Below, one piece after another: positions 46,231-56,588 of a stretch of DNA of 64,000 nt; position 1 is the stretch's first letter, and each line of letters opens with the position of its first letter. The stretch is from Ascaphus truei (Eukaryota > Chordata > Amphibia > Anura > Ascaphidae). The notes under the pieces were generated by a model. The model saw only the letters and a program-made list of their open reading frames with translations. It made no database searches and was not told the DNA's origin. The stretch lies in contig WSYH01000041.1 of assembly GCA_036426205.1 (NCBI GenBank), positions 186,001-250,000 of the forward strand, written 5' to 3'. Position numbers and translations under genes: made by a program.

Positions 46231-47442
46231 TAATATTAAGATAAAAATAGTTAACAATAAATAAATAAGGTAATTCTACTAAACAAAATAAAATGACCAA
46301 ATCAATGGTCTGCCGCTTTCAATAAGGAGCCACTAATTAAAAGCAATCACATTCAGTACTGATAATCAGCAGATACCACTTCCTTTGTATAAGCTTCTGC
46401 CTCTCACTGCATATCCTGATATATGCCATCTCTTGGGCAGTCTTTGCATTGAGTAGCTATAGAGCAATCCATCACATGAAGGAACCTCTCAGACACAAGA
46501 TGTGTGAGACCTTTCATATTACCAAGTTGCATAATGTGATTGCTCAGTGACAATAGCTGTTCACTGTTTTAACTGTGTCGGTGCAAAATTATTACGTTTG
46601 TTATCTTTTCTTCTTGCTTTCTCTTTTCCTTAGCTATTTTACTTCTCTTTCCTCATTATTTTACATTTCCATTGCAAAATGATCCAGCAATGTTTTTTTT
46701 ATTTTGGAGAAATATTGGTTTCGAAACATTAGAAGTTTAAGTTAATGCATTTATTGCAGTGTTGAAACAAATATTAAAAAGCGAAACAAGCAAATATAGT
46801 GCTAAATTAACCAGCACAACACGTAGATATTAAGTATCTTCATGCAATGCATCGCACCAGTGATATACAGATCATTTTGAGCAATTGATGGCTTTAGCTA
46901 ACACCAAAGCACGCCACATAAAAAGTAGTTTGCACTATTCATTCTAGTTCAGTTGGCACACTATGGGGTAAATAAACAGGTCCATCATTTTTGCACTAAT
47001 AACACCCATTACCAAAATGGCGAGAGAGCTTTCTTTTTCTTAATGTTCTCCTCAAAGCTGAGTTGCAAAAAATAATGTCCGTTCGTAAAACTAGCAGCGC
47101 TATTGTGATTTGCATGTGTCAGAGACGCGTTCTCCAATACACGGTACAAGCGCATTGGTCAAATCTTAACGTGTGTTATTAACGCGTGTGATAAAGACGC
47201 GTTACACATGTGCGTTACACATGTGCGTTACCTAAAGCTAATGCAATTATCGTTATGATATTGAGAAAAGTTAAATTTTACACTTAACTTTTTTCCATTA
47301 TTTATATTGTCCTTCCCTCATTTATTTTAATTGTACATTAATACAAATTAAATAGGATATAATAGGATAATATTGTTGAGGTATTTATGGACAACCTACA
47401 TGGTACATTGTTGTACATCCATACTTCATACAGTCATTAGTA
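46231..47442. other. Intergenic stretch
   Basis: A short tandem of TTACACATGTGCG (two units) near 47200-47228. No gene recognised. Confidence 0.4.
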
Positions 47443-47774
47443 CAGGCATACCCCGCATTAGCGTACGCAATGGGACCGGAGCATGTATGTAAAGTGAAAA
47501 TGTACTTAAAGTGAAGCACTACCTTTTTCCCACTTATCGATGCATGTACTGTACTGCAATCGTCATATACGTGCATAACTGATGTAAATAACGCATTTGC
47601 AACAGGCTCTATAGTCTCCCCGCTTGCGCACAGCTTCGGTACAGGTAGGGAGCTGGTATTGCTGTTCAGGACGTGACGACAGGCGCATGCGTGAGATGCA
47701 GTTTGCCTATTGGGCGAGATGTACTTACTCGCGAGTGTACTTAAAGTGAGTGTCCTTAAATCGGGGTATGCCTG
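47443..47774. mobile_element. TA-flanked MITE, CAGGCATACCCC family, copy 2
   Basis: Ends CAGGCATACCCCGC and GGGGTATGCCTG, with TA on both sides (47441-47442 and 47775-47776). Closely matches 34792-35122 over its whole length. Confidence 0.8.
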
Positions 47775-47809
47775 TACATTATATACCAAATTAGTTCACA
47801 CAACCATAT

Positions 47810-48290
47810 CACGTTAATCACTAAAAACCATGCAGTAATTGAGTTTATTATGTTTCAGAAATGTATACAGTATGATCCCTCATATAATCTCTGTATGACG
47901 TAACTTTTTGTAATGAAAGGGTTAAGTAATAGCCTCAGTTTGTTGCTTTTAGGCTATTCTCAGATATACCTCAATGATAATCATGGTCTGGGTGTGAGTA
48001 ACGGCAGGCTGCGTATCTCCTAATTATCGCAACGTTATTTCCAGGCGCTAACATTAGCGGAGGTTTGAGGGTCTGCGTTTGCTAGGTAAGCGGCTCCTTA
48101 GCATAGGATTTCTATACGTGTACGACTAAGGTCTGTTTATCGATGCAAGATTTTTGCAGTAATCGTAACGCATATCCCTTTGTGGATACGCGTTACGGAT
48201 ATCGATAAGTAAAATGGCAATAACGTTATGCTAAAAATGTAACGCACTTCTGAGGCTCTGCCGCTAAGGGCCTTATACTATTAGACCAAA
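47810..48290 (+). repeat. Diverged direct duplication, copy 1
   Basis: Collinear with 49350-49830. Shared landmarks in order: TTAATCACTAAAAA, ATGAAAGGGTTAAG, GGTCTGGGTG, GAGTAACGGCAG, AACGTTATTTCCA, GGTAAGCGGCTC and TATCGATGC. Either two insertions of one unclassified element or a local duplication. Confidence 0.65.
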
Positions 48291-49349
48291 GTGATCAATC
48301 GGGCAGTTTTCTGCTAAAAATCCCCATTAAAGTCAATGGAGACTCAAACGGGACATATAGAATAACTCCTGATATCTAAGTGCCCCCAGATCATTTTAAA
48401 AGGCTTGTATTGTTCAGGGGGGTGTATGTTATTACAAATATAAATATAGTTTTGTTTCTAATCATTTCTAACCATGCTGCGTATAGCTCTGTCCTCATAA
48501 TGTAACAATGCATGCATGCTCATTTGAATAACTAATATTGCACTTTCGTTTTCACTCATCTGTGATGCCTGGAGATACTGCTGATTAAAAACAGCTCTGG
48601 AAACCTACCTGTACAAAATAACCCGTCTAGTCTGGGAAATTTAGTGGAGGGCAGACAGCAGAGACACAGGGAGGGATAGCAGGCAAAAGGAAGTAAATGT
48701 TTAACCTGTTGATTCCAGGGAGGCAAGAAATGCACTGCAATATGCTGCTGGTCCCACTGTCACTCAAAGGATTAAACAAAAATAGTGGGAAAGTGGGAAA
48801 GAGTCATACAGTGTTGGAAGGGAATATAAAATGAAGGGTATTGCATTTTAATACTGTTCACATACCATAAGCAGACACAATGTTATTATGAAAACACTGT
48901 GATACATTTGGTTCAACGATAAGTGAGTGATGGTGAAGAAATTGGGGGGAAATGATAGCCTTTCAGTAGCTTAGAGAGGGAAAAGATGCATTTAGAAATC
49001 CCCTGCGCTGCCCCTTTAACTCTTAACAATCCGAGAGGCTGGAAATTCAACAGATAAGCAGGGAAAGGTTATGAACCAAGTTTGCAATGATGCAGCATAG
49101 AAAAAACAGAATCCACAAAAATAGACACTTCACAACATCTAGTCTCAAAAAGTCCACAGGGAGAAAATTGAGATTCAATAATACTATAGAAAGAGAAATT
49201 GCAACAGTAATGGAAAAAAAGCACCCCTATAGTCAATTATCAATTGATTTTGTTTATGATACCTACAGTACCTTGCCATGTTTATTTCCCTTCTGTAAAT
49301 GTAATGTAGCAGGAAACATATCAGGTCACGTAAACATATCGTACATTCA
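48291..49349. other. Intergenic stretch
   Basis: No gene or element recognised. Confidence 0.4.
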
Positions 49350-49830
49350 TTTTAATCACTAAAAAAAAAACCATACTATAGTGTATGATGTGTTTTAGAC
49401 ATTTATATGATCCCTAATATCTATATCTTTACATGACACGTGTAACTTTTTAGAATGAAAGGGTTAAGCCCAATAGTCCGTACATTGCTTGTGTTCCCAG
49501 AAATAACACAATGAGAATCAGGGTCTGGGTGAGAGTAACGGCAGCTTTCGATGTGACCTAATTATTGTAACGTTATTTCCACGTGCTAGTATTAACGGAG
49601 GTTTGCGGGTCTGCGCTTGTTAGGTAAGCGGCTCATTGGCATGTCATTTGCAGAGGAGTAAGCCAGACGTCCTTAAAATTTATCGATGCGATACTTTCCG
49701 CGTTAACGAGGGCATCATAACGTAAATCCCCTTTGTGGATATGTGTTACAGTATCGATACGATAAAAAGGGGTTACATATCGATAACATATTTCTCGGAC
49801 GTCTGCGGATCTACCCCAAAGTGTTAAATA
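49350..49830 (+). repeat. Diverged direct duplication, copy 2
   Basis: See 47810-48290. The ends are not sharply visible. Confidence 0.65.
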
Positions 49831-50847
49831 TCCACAACACCTTCCTTAAGAATTAGACATTTTCAATCTATGCGCTTGCGTTGCAATCTCACATCAATCT
49901 AAAAGTTCAGTAACAAAGACGTTAGCATGAAATGCTAATAATGCTTATTCCAGCATTCCAATAGAAAACAGAATCGCTCAAGGAACTTTTCCACAACCTA
50001 TACTACTGACTGTAATGAAATAAAAACCCTTTTATATGTCTATTCTCATTTAAACTTCAAGGATTTGAAACCACCCTTTTGTGAGGATGAATTATTCATA
50101 AATATGTTTGTTCTAACAATGCACAGGGAGCTGCCCTCCTGGGTAGCCACTCAGAAAATATAAAGTTTTGTATTTTGATTTTTTTCCCCCACAAGTTTGT
50201 TTTGAGTCTTACTTCATTTTCATCTGTAAAGCTAAAGAACTGCAGCAATGTGCTGCATCTGTTTGATAACGGAACATCAATCAGCTATTATACTTTAATT
50301 AGGAATATAAACTCAATTTAACTAGGAAGAATGCTTTTAATAATCAAGGCAAGGTTATACAAAGTTGGTAGGTAGCCATTTAAAGTTTGTGGAATTAGTA
50401 CAAAATATCAAGGCATGGTATAACATTTTAAAAATTAAAGCGTATTGATGTATACAAAGCAAATTTGATACAGTTATAGTTTCACTTTGTAGAACAGACT
50501 TGTTAAAATACAATGAAACTAAATGTATGAGTAACATGTTGGTCAAATGCAATGTATCAATCAGGAAAGGATCTGCATACTCATGTCTATCCAGTATTAC
50601 TCACGTGGAGTGAGTCTCACATTTTAGATGTGTAGCACCCCTGTGGGAGTCTACTCAATCTAAGGGTTAAATGGGGAGGTAAGATATAACTTTCTGCAGT
50701 ACCTCTCTCAGCTACAATGTTGCGGAGTTGTCAATCAAGGGGCCTGGTTACTCCTAAATTCTAGAAAGTGCTGGAATAGTCATGTCTAAGTGACTCAGCA
50801 GCAGATAGTCTATTCTGCCCAGTGATAGGGAATGGGAGCGGGTATAA
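49831..50847. other. Intergenic stretch
   Basis: AT-rich; no gene or element recognised. Confidence 0.4.
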
Positions 50848-51420
50848 CTAAGGGGAACCTAGTGCCCCACCCTCAGATCCCATGTGGAACCAGAGGATGG
50901 GGTTCACAAGTGTACATAGTTGTTCCTGTGACAGGGTAAGAAGCCTCTTCTTTGTTTTCCTGGATAAGGAAAGTATCCCAGAGGTTGGGTCTAAAGAGGG
51001 TTTGTTTAAGATGGACGTGATGAGTGCATTTGAGAGAAGACGGGAATGTGCCAGAGGTGAGAGGTTAAAAACCTGAGTTAGAGTGGGGCTTAGTGTGCCA
51101 GAGAGGGAGTGAAGCAGATGGGAGAGAATAGTATCGAGAGGGCAGGTTAAAGAGCGACATGAGAGGAGCATGGAAACTTCGTCCTCATTCAGAGATGAAA
51201 ATGAGATGAAGGTGGATTTAGGTGTGTGAGGGGAGGTCAGTGTTGCATGTGGAGCTTGACATGAAGAAGGTGGCGAGGTCTCTGGCTTTGAGGGTGGAAG
51301 AGAGTGCAGGTGTACTGTAGTTGGGCGTAGAAGGGAGTTAAAAGTGGCGACTAGACATTGAGAGTTAAGGACAGAGTTTGTATGTGTAGGAAAGTAGGTT
51401 TATTTGGCAAGGGAGAGGTG
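50848..51420 (-). pseudogene. LINE reverse transcriptase fragment (L2/CR1-like), minus strand
   Basis: The 107-codon minus-strand frame (50848-51171) contains CPLDTILSHLLHSLSGTLSP, then TLTQVFNLSPL, then ITSILNKPSLDPT. This resembles the pre-RT and RT entry of L2/CR1-type LINEs (DPIPT.LL...L.P.L...IN.SL and P.LKKP.LDP). The catalytic part is missing and the frame is broken beyond the KPSLDPT region. Purine-rich sequence up to 51420 appears to belong to the same element. Confidence 0.6.
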
Positions 51421-51934
51421 TCTCGCGATATGTTAATTGGAGAGAGGTTTGAGGGTATATATATATATATATAGTGTTTGGTATTTTACTGAAATAACTC
51501 CCTCCCTTCCCAATCCACCAACAAATTCAGATTTCTTACATTCGGAATCTGCCTGCTGATCTTCCCTGATAGAAACAAGAAAACAAGAATCTGCCCGTTT
51601 GAGACGGCTCCGCGGAGATCTGCAGATGAAAGGAACTTGTGGATTCAAATTTCTGTGAAAATGTTTCCCATCTCTACTCCAGATATAGCCAACCTACTCC
51701 TGTTAATATATTGCAGTGATGGACATGTACTGTGCTAGATAGAGGAGAAACTAGAAAGGGTGTGTGAGCTCTTTAAATGGTATACGGTATATTTAGGCTG
51801 TGTGAACATAATGAGCAAAGTTTAAATAGTTCTTTAATGAAGAAATGGAATTGATCCCGTGTATGAACACATTCCCCCACTTGTTAAGCACCTCTGGCAT
51901 CAAAGGCGTTACGTTAGAGAAGACCTTGCAAGAC
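51421..51934. other. Intergenic stretch
   Basis: Short TA run at 51458-51472. Nothing else recognised. Confidence 0.4.
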
Positions 51935-51937
51935 TTA

Positions 51938-52273
51938 GGCCTCGGGCATGGTGCTGACCCGTGCTGAGGCGCGCTGCTGCTCGGCAGTGAGCCCCTGCAG
52001 CCGCGATCAGAGCGACTTTAGCAGGGGCTCACGCACGCTTCCGCAAGCGCGCGGAAGTGTAAGTCTTAGAAAATTTTAAATTCAAGCGCTCAAGGGAGCG
52101 CAGGGCAGGTCACGTGAGCGGTTCGCCCAATGAGGGCGAACCAGCTCTGTGACGTCACTGGCCTGCCCCCTGACACGCCCCCGGACGGCGTGCTAACCAA
52201 GGCCAGGGAAAGCACCCGCTTTCCCTCAGCCTCAGCGCGCCTCCGCACGGGCTGAGTCACCATGGACTCAGCC
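51938..52273. mobile_element. PIF/Harbinger-type MITE, copy 3
   Basis: Ends GGCCTCGGGCATGGTG and CACCATGGACTCAGCC, with TTA on both sides (51935-51937 and 52274-52276). The internal GGTTCGCCCAATGAGGGCGA phrase parallels copy 1. Confidence 0.8.
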
Positions 52274-52276
52274 TTA

Positions 52277-53139
52277 GTAGTGACATATACTGCCTACGAT
52301 CCACTACAGTACCTCCAGGCTACTCACAATAGTGAAGGATTGTACTTTTAGCTCAACACTATTTTTATGCTTGCTTTCTCATAGAATATACAGTACATCC
52401 AAATAAAGTATGCACTGAATCAAATCCATTTCAGTTGACAGAAATCCGTGCTGTACTGCAATGCATACAGGTGTAACTCCGGTTATTGCACCCGCTGGCG
52501 CGCTAAGTGGAATATTCTGCGTTATGAGCATTGCAATAACCTTGGCTGCATCTGTAATGCAGATATGGAAACTGCTCACTCATGCAGGGAAAGAGAAGCA
52601 CTCACATATTCCACGGCAGCGCACCGTCGTACAGTACAAGAAGTAGAATCTCTGCAGTCCAACGTCCTAATATACAGGACTCAGGCTTCAGGAACCTGGA
52701 TAGAATACTGCTCCATTCATTCCATTTTACGGACTGGAATAAACAAAGAGTGATCTTGCATCTCATCCTGCATGAGGGAGTTTGTTTCTGGCTCTGTAAT
52801 TTAACTGTTTATTTCTGGTAAACGGACACAAATCCGCTACATTTATTGTCAGCATTAACATAAAGGGAAGAGAAGATGTGTATGTACATAATATAGATCG
52901 AAGAAAAAAAAATATGGTTTTACCTGAATGAGAGTAAAAGATAGCTGTAACCTCCAGGAATACATCTGCATAATAGCAGCTCCTGTATATCACATGTTAC
53001 TTTGGCCTCTGCACAAGCGCACCTATACATCATATATAGAACATACGCCATAAGTGGTGTAAAGGATCGTCATATCTGCATTACTACATTCAATGAAATA
53101 TAGTGCACAAAAGCCCCTATGAAGAAAAAAAGTCATAAC
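52277..53139. other. Intergenic stretch
   Basis: No gene or element recognised. Confidence 0.4.
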
Positions 53140-53151
53140 ACACACACACAC

Positions 53152-53230
<79 letters not shown>

Positions 53231-53232
53231 CA
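53140..53232. repeat. CA then CATATA microsatellite
   Basis: (CA)n followed by about ten TACATA units and a TA run. Confidence 0.95.
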
Positions 53233-53239
53233 AATACAA

Positions 53240-53581
53240 CTGTATGCTCATCTGCATGTCTTGTGGCAGGTCTACAACCCCGCCTTTCACCATTATCATC
53301 CAGCACACAGCACTTCCACTGCAGCAAGGGATTCTGGGAAATGACATGCAAATGAGCACACAGTGCCACCTTTTGCTTCAAAAACCATTTTTAACATGGT
53401 TCCCTATAGGCTTAAGCTTGCTGCATGGTCACAGCTTTGAGCACAGCCAGGGTTAAGGTGCATAGCCAGAAAACCACCCACAGACAGCTGTTTCGACCTT
53501 AATGGGTCTCATCAGTGTGGGGTTGGTTAACTGGCTATGCAATGAAGCGAAAGGATGGGGTTTACCATACTGAGTTAAGTT
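53240..53581 (-). repeat. Hammerhead-bearing dispersed repeat, part 1
   Basis: Starts with an inverted pair, TGCTCATCTGCATGTC (53247) and GACATGCAAATGAGCA (53342), then continues to the hammerhead and stops at the gypsy insertion. The part with GCAAGGGATTCTGGGAAATG matches the repeats at 46055 and 57309 in reverse orientation. Sequence resumes after the gypsy element at 56589. Confidence 0.6.
53477..53521 (-). ncRNA. Canonical hammerhead ribozyme motif
   Basis: Minus strand, 5' to 3': CCCACA (stem I), CTGATGA (conserved box), GACC / CATTAA / GGTC (stem II), GAAA (conserved box), ACAGCTGT as a self-complementary stem III, C at the cleavage site, then TGTGGG (perfect 6 bp stem I partner). All conserved core positions are as in the known ribozyme. 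Stem I is extended outward by AACCA/TGGTT and a 10 bp pair (GCATAGCCAG at 53460-53469, CTGGCTATGC at 53531-53540) separated by internal loops, the place where natural type I ribozymes make loop contacts. The short stem III suggests dimeric or assisted cleavage. Activity untested. Confidence 0.85.
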
Positions 53582-53628
53582 TGTGAGGGTTTGGGAGTCA
53601 CGCCGCCCTCGGCGTGCTCCTCACTCAC
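53582..53628 (+). repeat. 5' LTR remnant
   Basis: The first 47 bp (TGTGAGGGTTTGGGAGTCAC onward) match the start of the 3' LTR exactly. Homology then stops at CCTACAGCTCCG. Confidence 0.85.
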
Positions 53629-55986
53629 CTACAGCTCCGACGGAGATCCCCGCAGCACACTCTCATTCCCTCACCGGAGCGCCGGTCACTTCCTGGAGCA
53701 CCTCTTCCCAGGGGAAGATCCTACCCTCTCTCTCTTCCAGAGACAAAAGCCATGAACATTTATATTGCCGAGAACTTAGAAAGGGGTTTCATCAGAAAAT
53801 CTTCCTCCCCGGTCGGAGCAGGATTCTTCTTCGTCAAGAAGAAGGACGGTTCTCTCCGTCCATGCATCGACTACCGGGGTTTGAATAATATCACACGCAA
53901 AAATCGATACCCTCTGCCTTTGATTCCGGAACTCTTCGACCGTCTCCAGGGAGCAACTATCTTTTCTAAACTGGACCTGAGAGGTGCTTACAATTTAGTA
54001 AGGATACGAGAGGGGGATGAGTGGAAGACTGCTTTTAACACCCATGACGGCCACTACGAGTACCTGGTTATGCCATTCGGTTTGTGCAACGCACCAGCAG
54101 TTTTCCAGGATTTTGTCAACGAGATCTTTCGGGACATCCTTAATACATTTCTTATTGTTTACTTAGATGACATCCTCATCTTTTCTAGATCCGTTGAAGA
54201 ACACATCAACCATGTTCAACAAGTGCTGTTACGCCTTCGGGAGAACCATCTCTTTGCGAAATTGGAGAAATGTCAGTTCCACCTCAAATCGGTGGCGTTT
54301 TTGGGATACGTTATCTCTGACTCCGGTTTCAACATGGATCCAGAGAAACTTAAGGCTATTTTGGACTGGCCTCGTCCTACCACTCTCAAAGCCGTGCAAC
54401 GCTTTCTGGGTTTTGCAAACTATTACCGACGTTTCATCCGCAATTTTTCCTCTACAGTATCTCCCATAACGGCTCTCACTAAGAAAGGTGTAGATCCTTC
54501 ATCATGGTCTGAAACCGCCATACGGGCATTTGATCTGCTAAAAAAGGCTTTTGTGTCAGCTCCCATCCTCAACCACCCGGATCCTAAACTTCCATTTACC
54601 TTGGAGGTAGATGCATCGGACATCGGGGCTGGAGCCGTCTTGTCACAGAGGACATCTCCCTTAGCTAAACTGCATCCATGTGCCTTCTTTTCGAAGAAAT
54701 TTTCGGCCGCAGAACGGAATTACGATGTCGGGAACCGGGAGCTTTTGGCGATCAAATTGGCACTAGAAGATTGGAGACACTTCTTAGAAGGTACTGAGAC
54801 ACCCATAACCATTCTTACAGACCATAAGAACCTTCTTTACTTAGAAGGGGCACGTCGTTTGAACTCTCGACAAGCCCGCTGGGCATTATTTTTTTCTCGA
54901 TTTAATTTTCTCATCTCCTTCATCCCTGGCTCCAAGAATCTAAAGGCGGATGCTCTGTCTCGACAATTCCTTGCTGAAGACAAGTCTGAAGAGCAGCTAG
55001 AGACAATTATTCCCTCTAGATGTATCCTGTCCGCCAACTCGTTTGATATTATGGGCAAGATTCAATCCGAGCAATCACAGATTCCTATGGGGCTCAAGGT
55101 TCCAGAGGGAAGACTCTACACGGCGCCTCAACACCGCAAAAGGGTTCTCGAGTGGTGCCATTCCTCTAAGTCTGCAGGACATCCAGGGATACGGAAAACC
55201 AACGACCTTGTTCAACGTACCTTCTGGTGGCCTGAGAGGGCTAAGGATGTGGAGGAGTTCGTCAAAGCATGTGGCACTTGTGCTCGCAATAAAGTACCCC
55301 GGGTTAGACCTGCAGGCCTTCTTCTTCCCTTACCTATTCCAGACCGTCCTTGGAACCATATCTCTATGGATTTCATTGTGGAGCTCCCAGACTCCAAAGG
55401 AAAGAATACCATCCTTGTGGTAATTGATCGTTTTTCCAAACAAACTCACCTTGTTCCCTTAAGGGGTCTTCCAAATTCCTCCAGGCTGGCGGACATTTTT
55501 ATCCAGGAGATTTTTCGTCTTCACGGAGTACCTGCAACCATCATCTCTGATCGTGGTCCCCAGTTTGTGTCAAGATTTTGGAGAGCCTTTTCTCGGAGGA
55601 TGGGTATTTCACTTCATTTTTCCTCGGGTTACCACCCACAGACCAATGGGCAGACGGAGAGGGCCAACCAAAACCTGGAACAATACCTTCGGTGTTTCAT
55701 AGCCGAGACTCAGGATGATTGGGTAGATCTACTTCCTTGGGCTGAGTTTGCTCTTAACTCCCTTCGCAATGACTCCACTCAAGAATCGCCCTTCTTCATA
55801 AATTGTGGCTTTCACCCTTCCCGCCTACCCTTCTCTCCTATAACCTCAGGAGTACCAGCAGTTGATAAACGCATCTCCCGCTTAAAGGACTTATGGACAA
55901 AGACTCAGGAGAACTTAAGGGTGGCTACTGGGAGACAGAAACTTCAGGCAGATCGTCTTCGACGCCCGGTTCCAGAATTCGTTTAA
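53614..55986 (+). CDS. pol: Ty3/gypsy pol fragment: reverse transcriptase, RNase H, integrase
   Basis: A 790-codon open frame. The first methionine falls inside LTR-derived sequence and is not the natural start; recognisable pol begins at residue 26 (LPGAPLPRGRSYPLS). RT spans about 55-230 with YLDD at 183-186 and the MPFGLCNAP motif before it. RNase H runs from about 328, with LEVDASDIGAGAVL and the catalytic D at 333. The integrase has a zinc-binding H516, H523, C553, C556 set and a DD35E core, D586, D646, E682. All catalytic residues I can check are present. The frame ends at a TAA soon after PVPEF because of a deletion that removes the linker before the chromodomain region. The product acts in the cytoplasm and nucleus in reverse transcription and integration. 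It lacks gag and protease, so it is not autonomous. Confidence 0.9.
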   Translation: MLLTHLQLRRRSPQHTLIPSPERRSLPGAPLPRGRSYPLSLPETKAMNIYIAENLERGFIRKSSSPVGAGFFFVKKKDGSLRPCIDYRGLNNITRKNRYPLPLIPELFDRLQGATIFSKLDLRGAYNLVRIREGDEWKTAFNTHDGHYEYLVMPFGLCNAPAVFQDFVNEIFRDILNTFLIVYLDDILIFSRSVEEHINHVQQVLLRLRENHLFAKLEKCQFHLKSVAFLGYVISDSGFNMDPEKLKAILDWPRPTTLKAVQRFLGFANYYRRFIRNFSSTVSPITALTKKGVDPSSWSETAIRAFDLLKKAFVSAPILNHPDPKLPFTLEVDASDIGAGAVLSQRTSPLAKLHPCAFFSKKFSAAERNYDVGNRELLAIKLALEDWRHFLEGTETPITILTDHKNLLYLEGARRLNSRQARWALFFSRFNFLISFIPGSKNLKADALSRQFLAEDKSEEQLETIIPSRCILSANSFDIMGKIQSEQSQIPMGLKVPEGRLYTAPQHRKRVLEWCHSSKSAGHPGIRKTNDLVQRTFWWPERAKDVEEFVKACGTCARNKVPRVRPAGLLLPLPIPDRPWNHISMDFIVELPDSKGKNTILVVIDRFSKQTHLVPLRGLPNSSRLADIFIQEIFRLHGVPATIISDRGPQFVSRFWRAFSRRMGISLHFSSGYHPQTNGQTERANQNLEQYLRCFIAETQDDWVDLLPWAEFALNSLRNDSTQESPFFINCGFHPSRLPFSPITSGVPAVDKRISRLKDLWTKTQENLRVATGRQKLQADRLRRPVPEFV

Positions 55987-56368
55987 AGGTTCCTACCATG
56001 AAGTTAGCACCTAAGTTTCTCGGTCCTTTTCCTGTGGTCAAGAGGATTAATCCTGTGGCTTATCGTTTGCGTCTTCCACCCTCGTTGAAGATTCCTTCAG
56101 TCTTTCATGTTTCCTTACTTAAACCTGCATTCCGGAGTTCTCGCTTTTCTAAGTCCACGGTATCTCCACTTCCTCTTCTGGTCCAAGGTCAAGAGGAGTA
56201 CGAGGTTCAGTTTATCCTGGATTCTAGGATCTCCAGAGGAGGGTTACAATATTTGGTTCACTGGAAGGGCTTTGGACCTGAGGAACGTTCCTGGATTCCC
56301 CACCGGGATCTCCACGCGCCTCGCCTTATTCAGGCTTTCCATCGCAAGCATCCCTCCAAGCCATGTCA
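55987..56368 (+). pseudogene. Displaced integrase C-terminus and chromodomain
   Basis: Continues pol in another frame (open from 55893 to 56468). It contains RLKVPTMKLAPKFLGPF, VFHVSLLKPAF and then a chromodomain, EEYEVQFILDSRI followed by LQYLVHWKGFGPEERSW. Chromodomains steer chromodomain-type gypsy integrases to chromatin. A short stretch (about 15 residues by family comparison) between PVPEF and RLKVP is missing, which causes the frame change. The downstream frame then runs into the 3' LTR. Confidence 0.8.
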
Positions 56369-56404
56369 TGGACGCCCGGAGGTCGCCCCTGAAGGGGGGG
56401 GTAC

Positions 56405-56588
56405 TGTGAGGGTTTGGGAGTCACGCCGCCCTCGGCGTGCTCCTCACTCACTGTGGGTGGCGTTCTAACCTTTCCCACCTCAGCACCGCGGTCCCGTCTC
56501 GTTTGTGGTGAGCACATCCTTACAAGTATGCAGTACATGAGCCTCAGCACCGCGGTCCCGTCTCGTTTGTGGTGAGCACATCCTTACA
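56405..56588 (+). repeat. 3' LTR with an internal 47 bp duplication
   Basis: TGTGAGGGTTTGG at the start and CCTTACA at the end. A 47 bp segment beginning CCTCAGCACCGCGGTCCCG occurs at 56478-56524 and again at 56542-56588, separated by 17 bp, so the LTR carries its own end twice. The TSD shows that the second end is the integrated one. Confidence 0.85.

Larger units (their letters stand above)
53582..56588 (+). mobile_element. Ty3/gypsy LTR retrotransposon with chromodomain, internally deleted
   Basis: The flanks are a perfect 5 bp duplication, AAGTT (53577-53581 and 56589-56593). Only the first 47 bp of the 5' LTR remain (53582-53628). The 3' LTR is 56405-56588 and follows a polypurine tract, GAAGGGGGGG. 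The primer binding site, gag and protease are missing. Pol retains RT, RNase H and integrase, then a frameshifted C-terminal part with a chromodomain. The intact target duplication shows that the deletions happened before or after integration without touching the ends. Confidence 0.9.

Noticed and set aside
46700..46780. GAAAC-containing hammerhead candidate near 46725
   Set aside because: TTTCGAAACATTAG lacks any CUGANGA-like box or stem II partner nearby.
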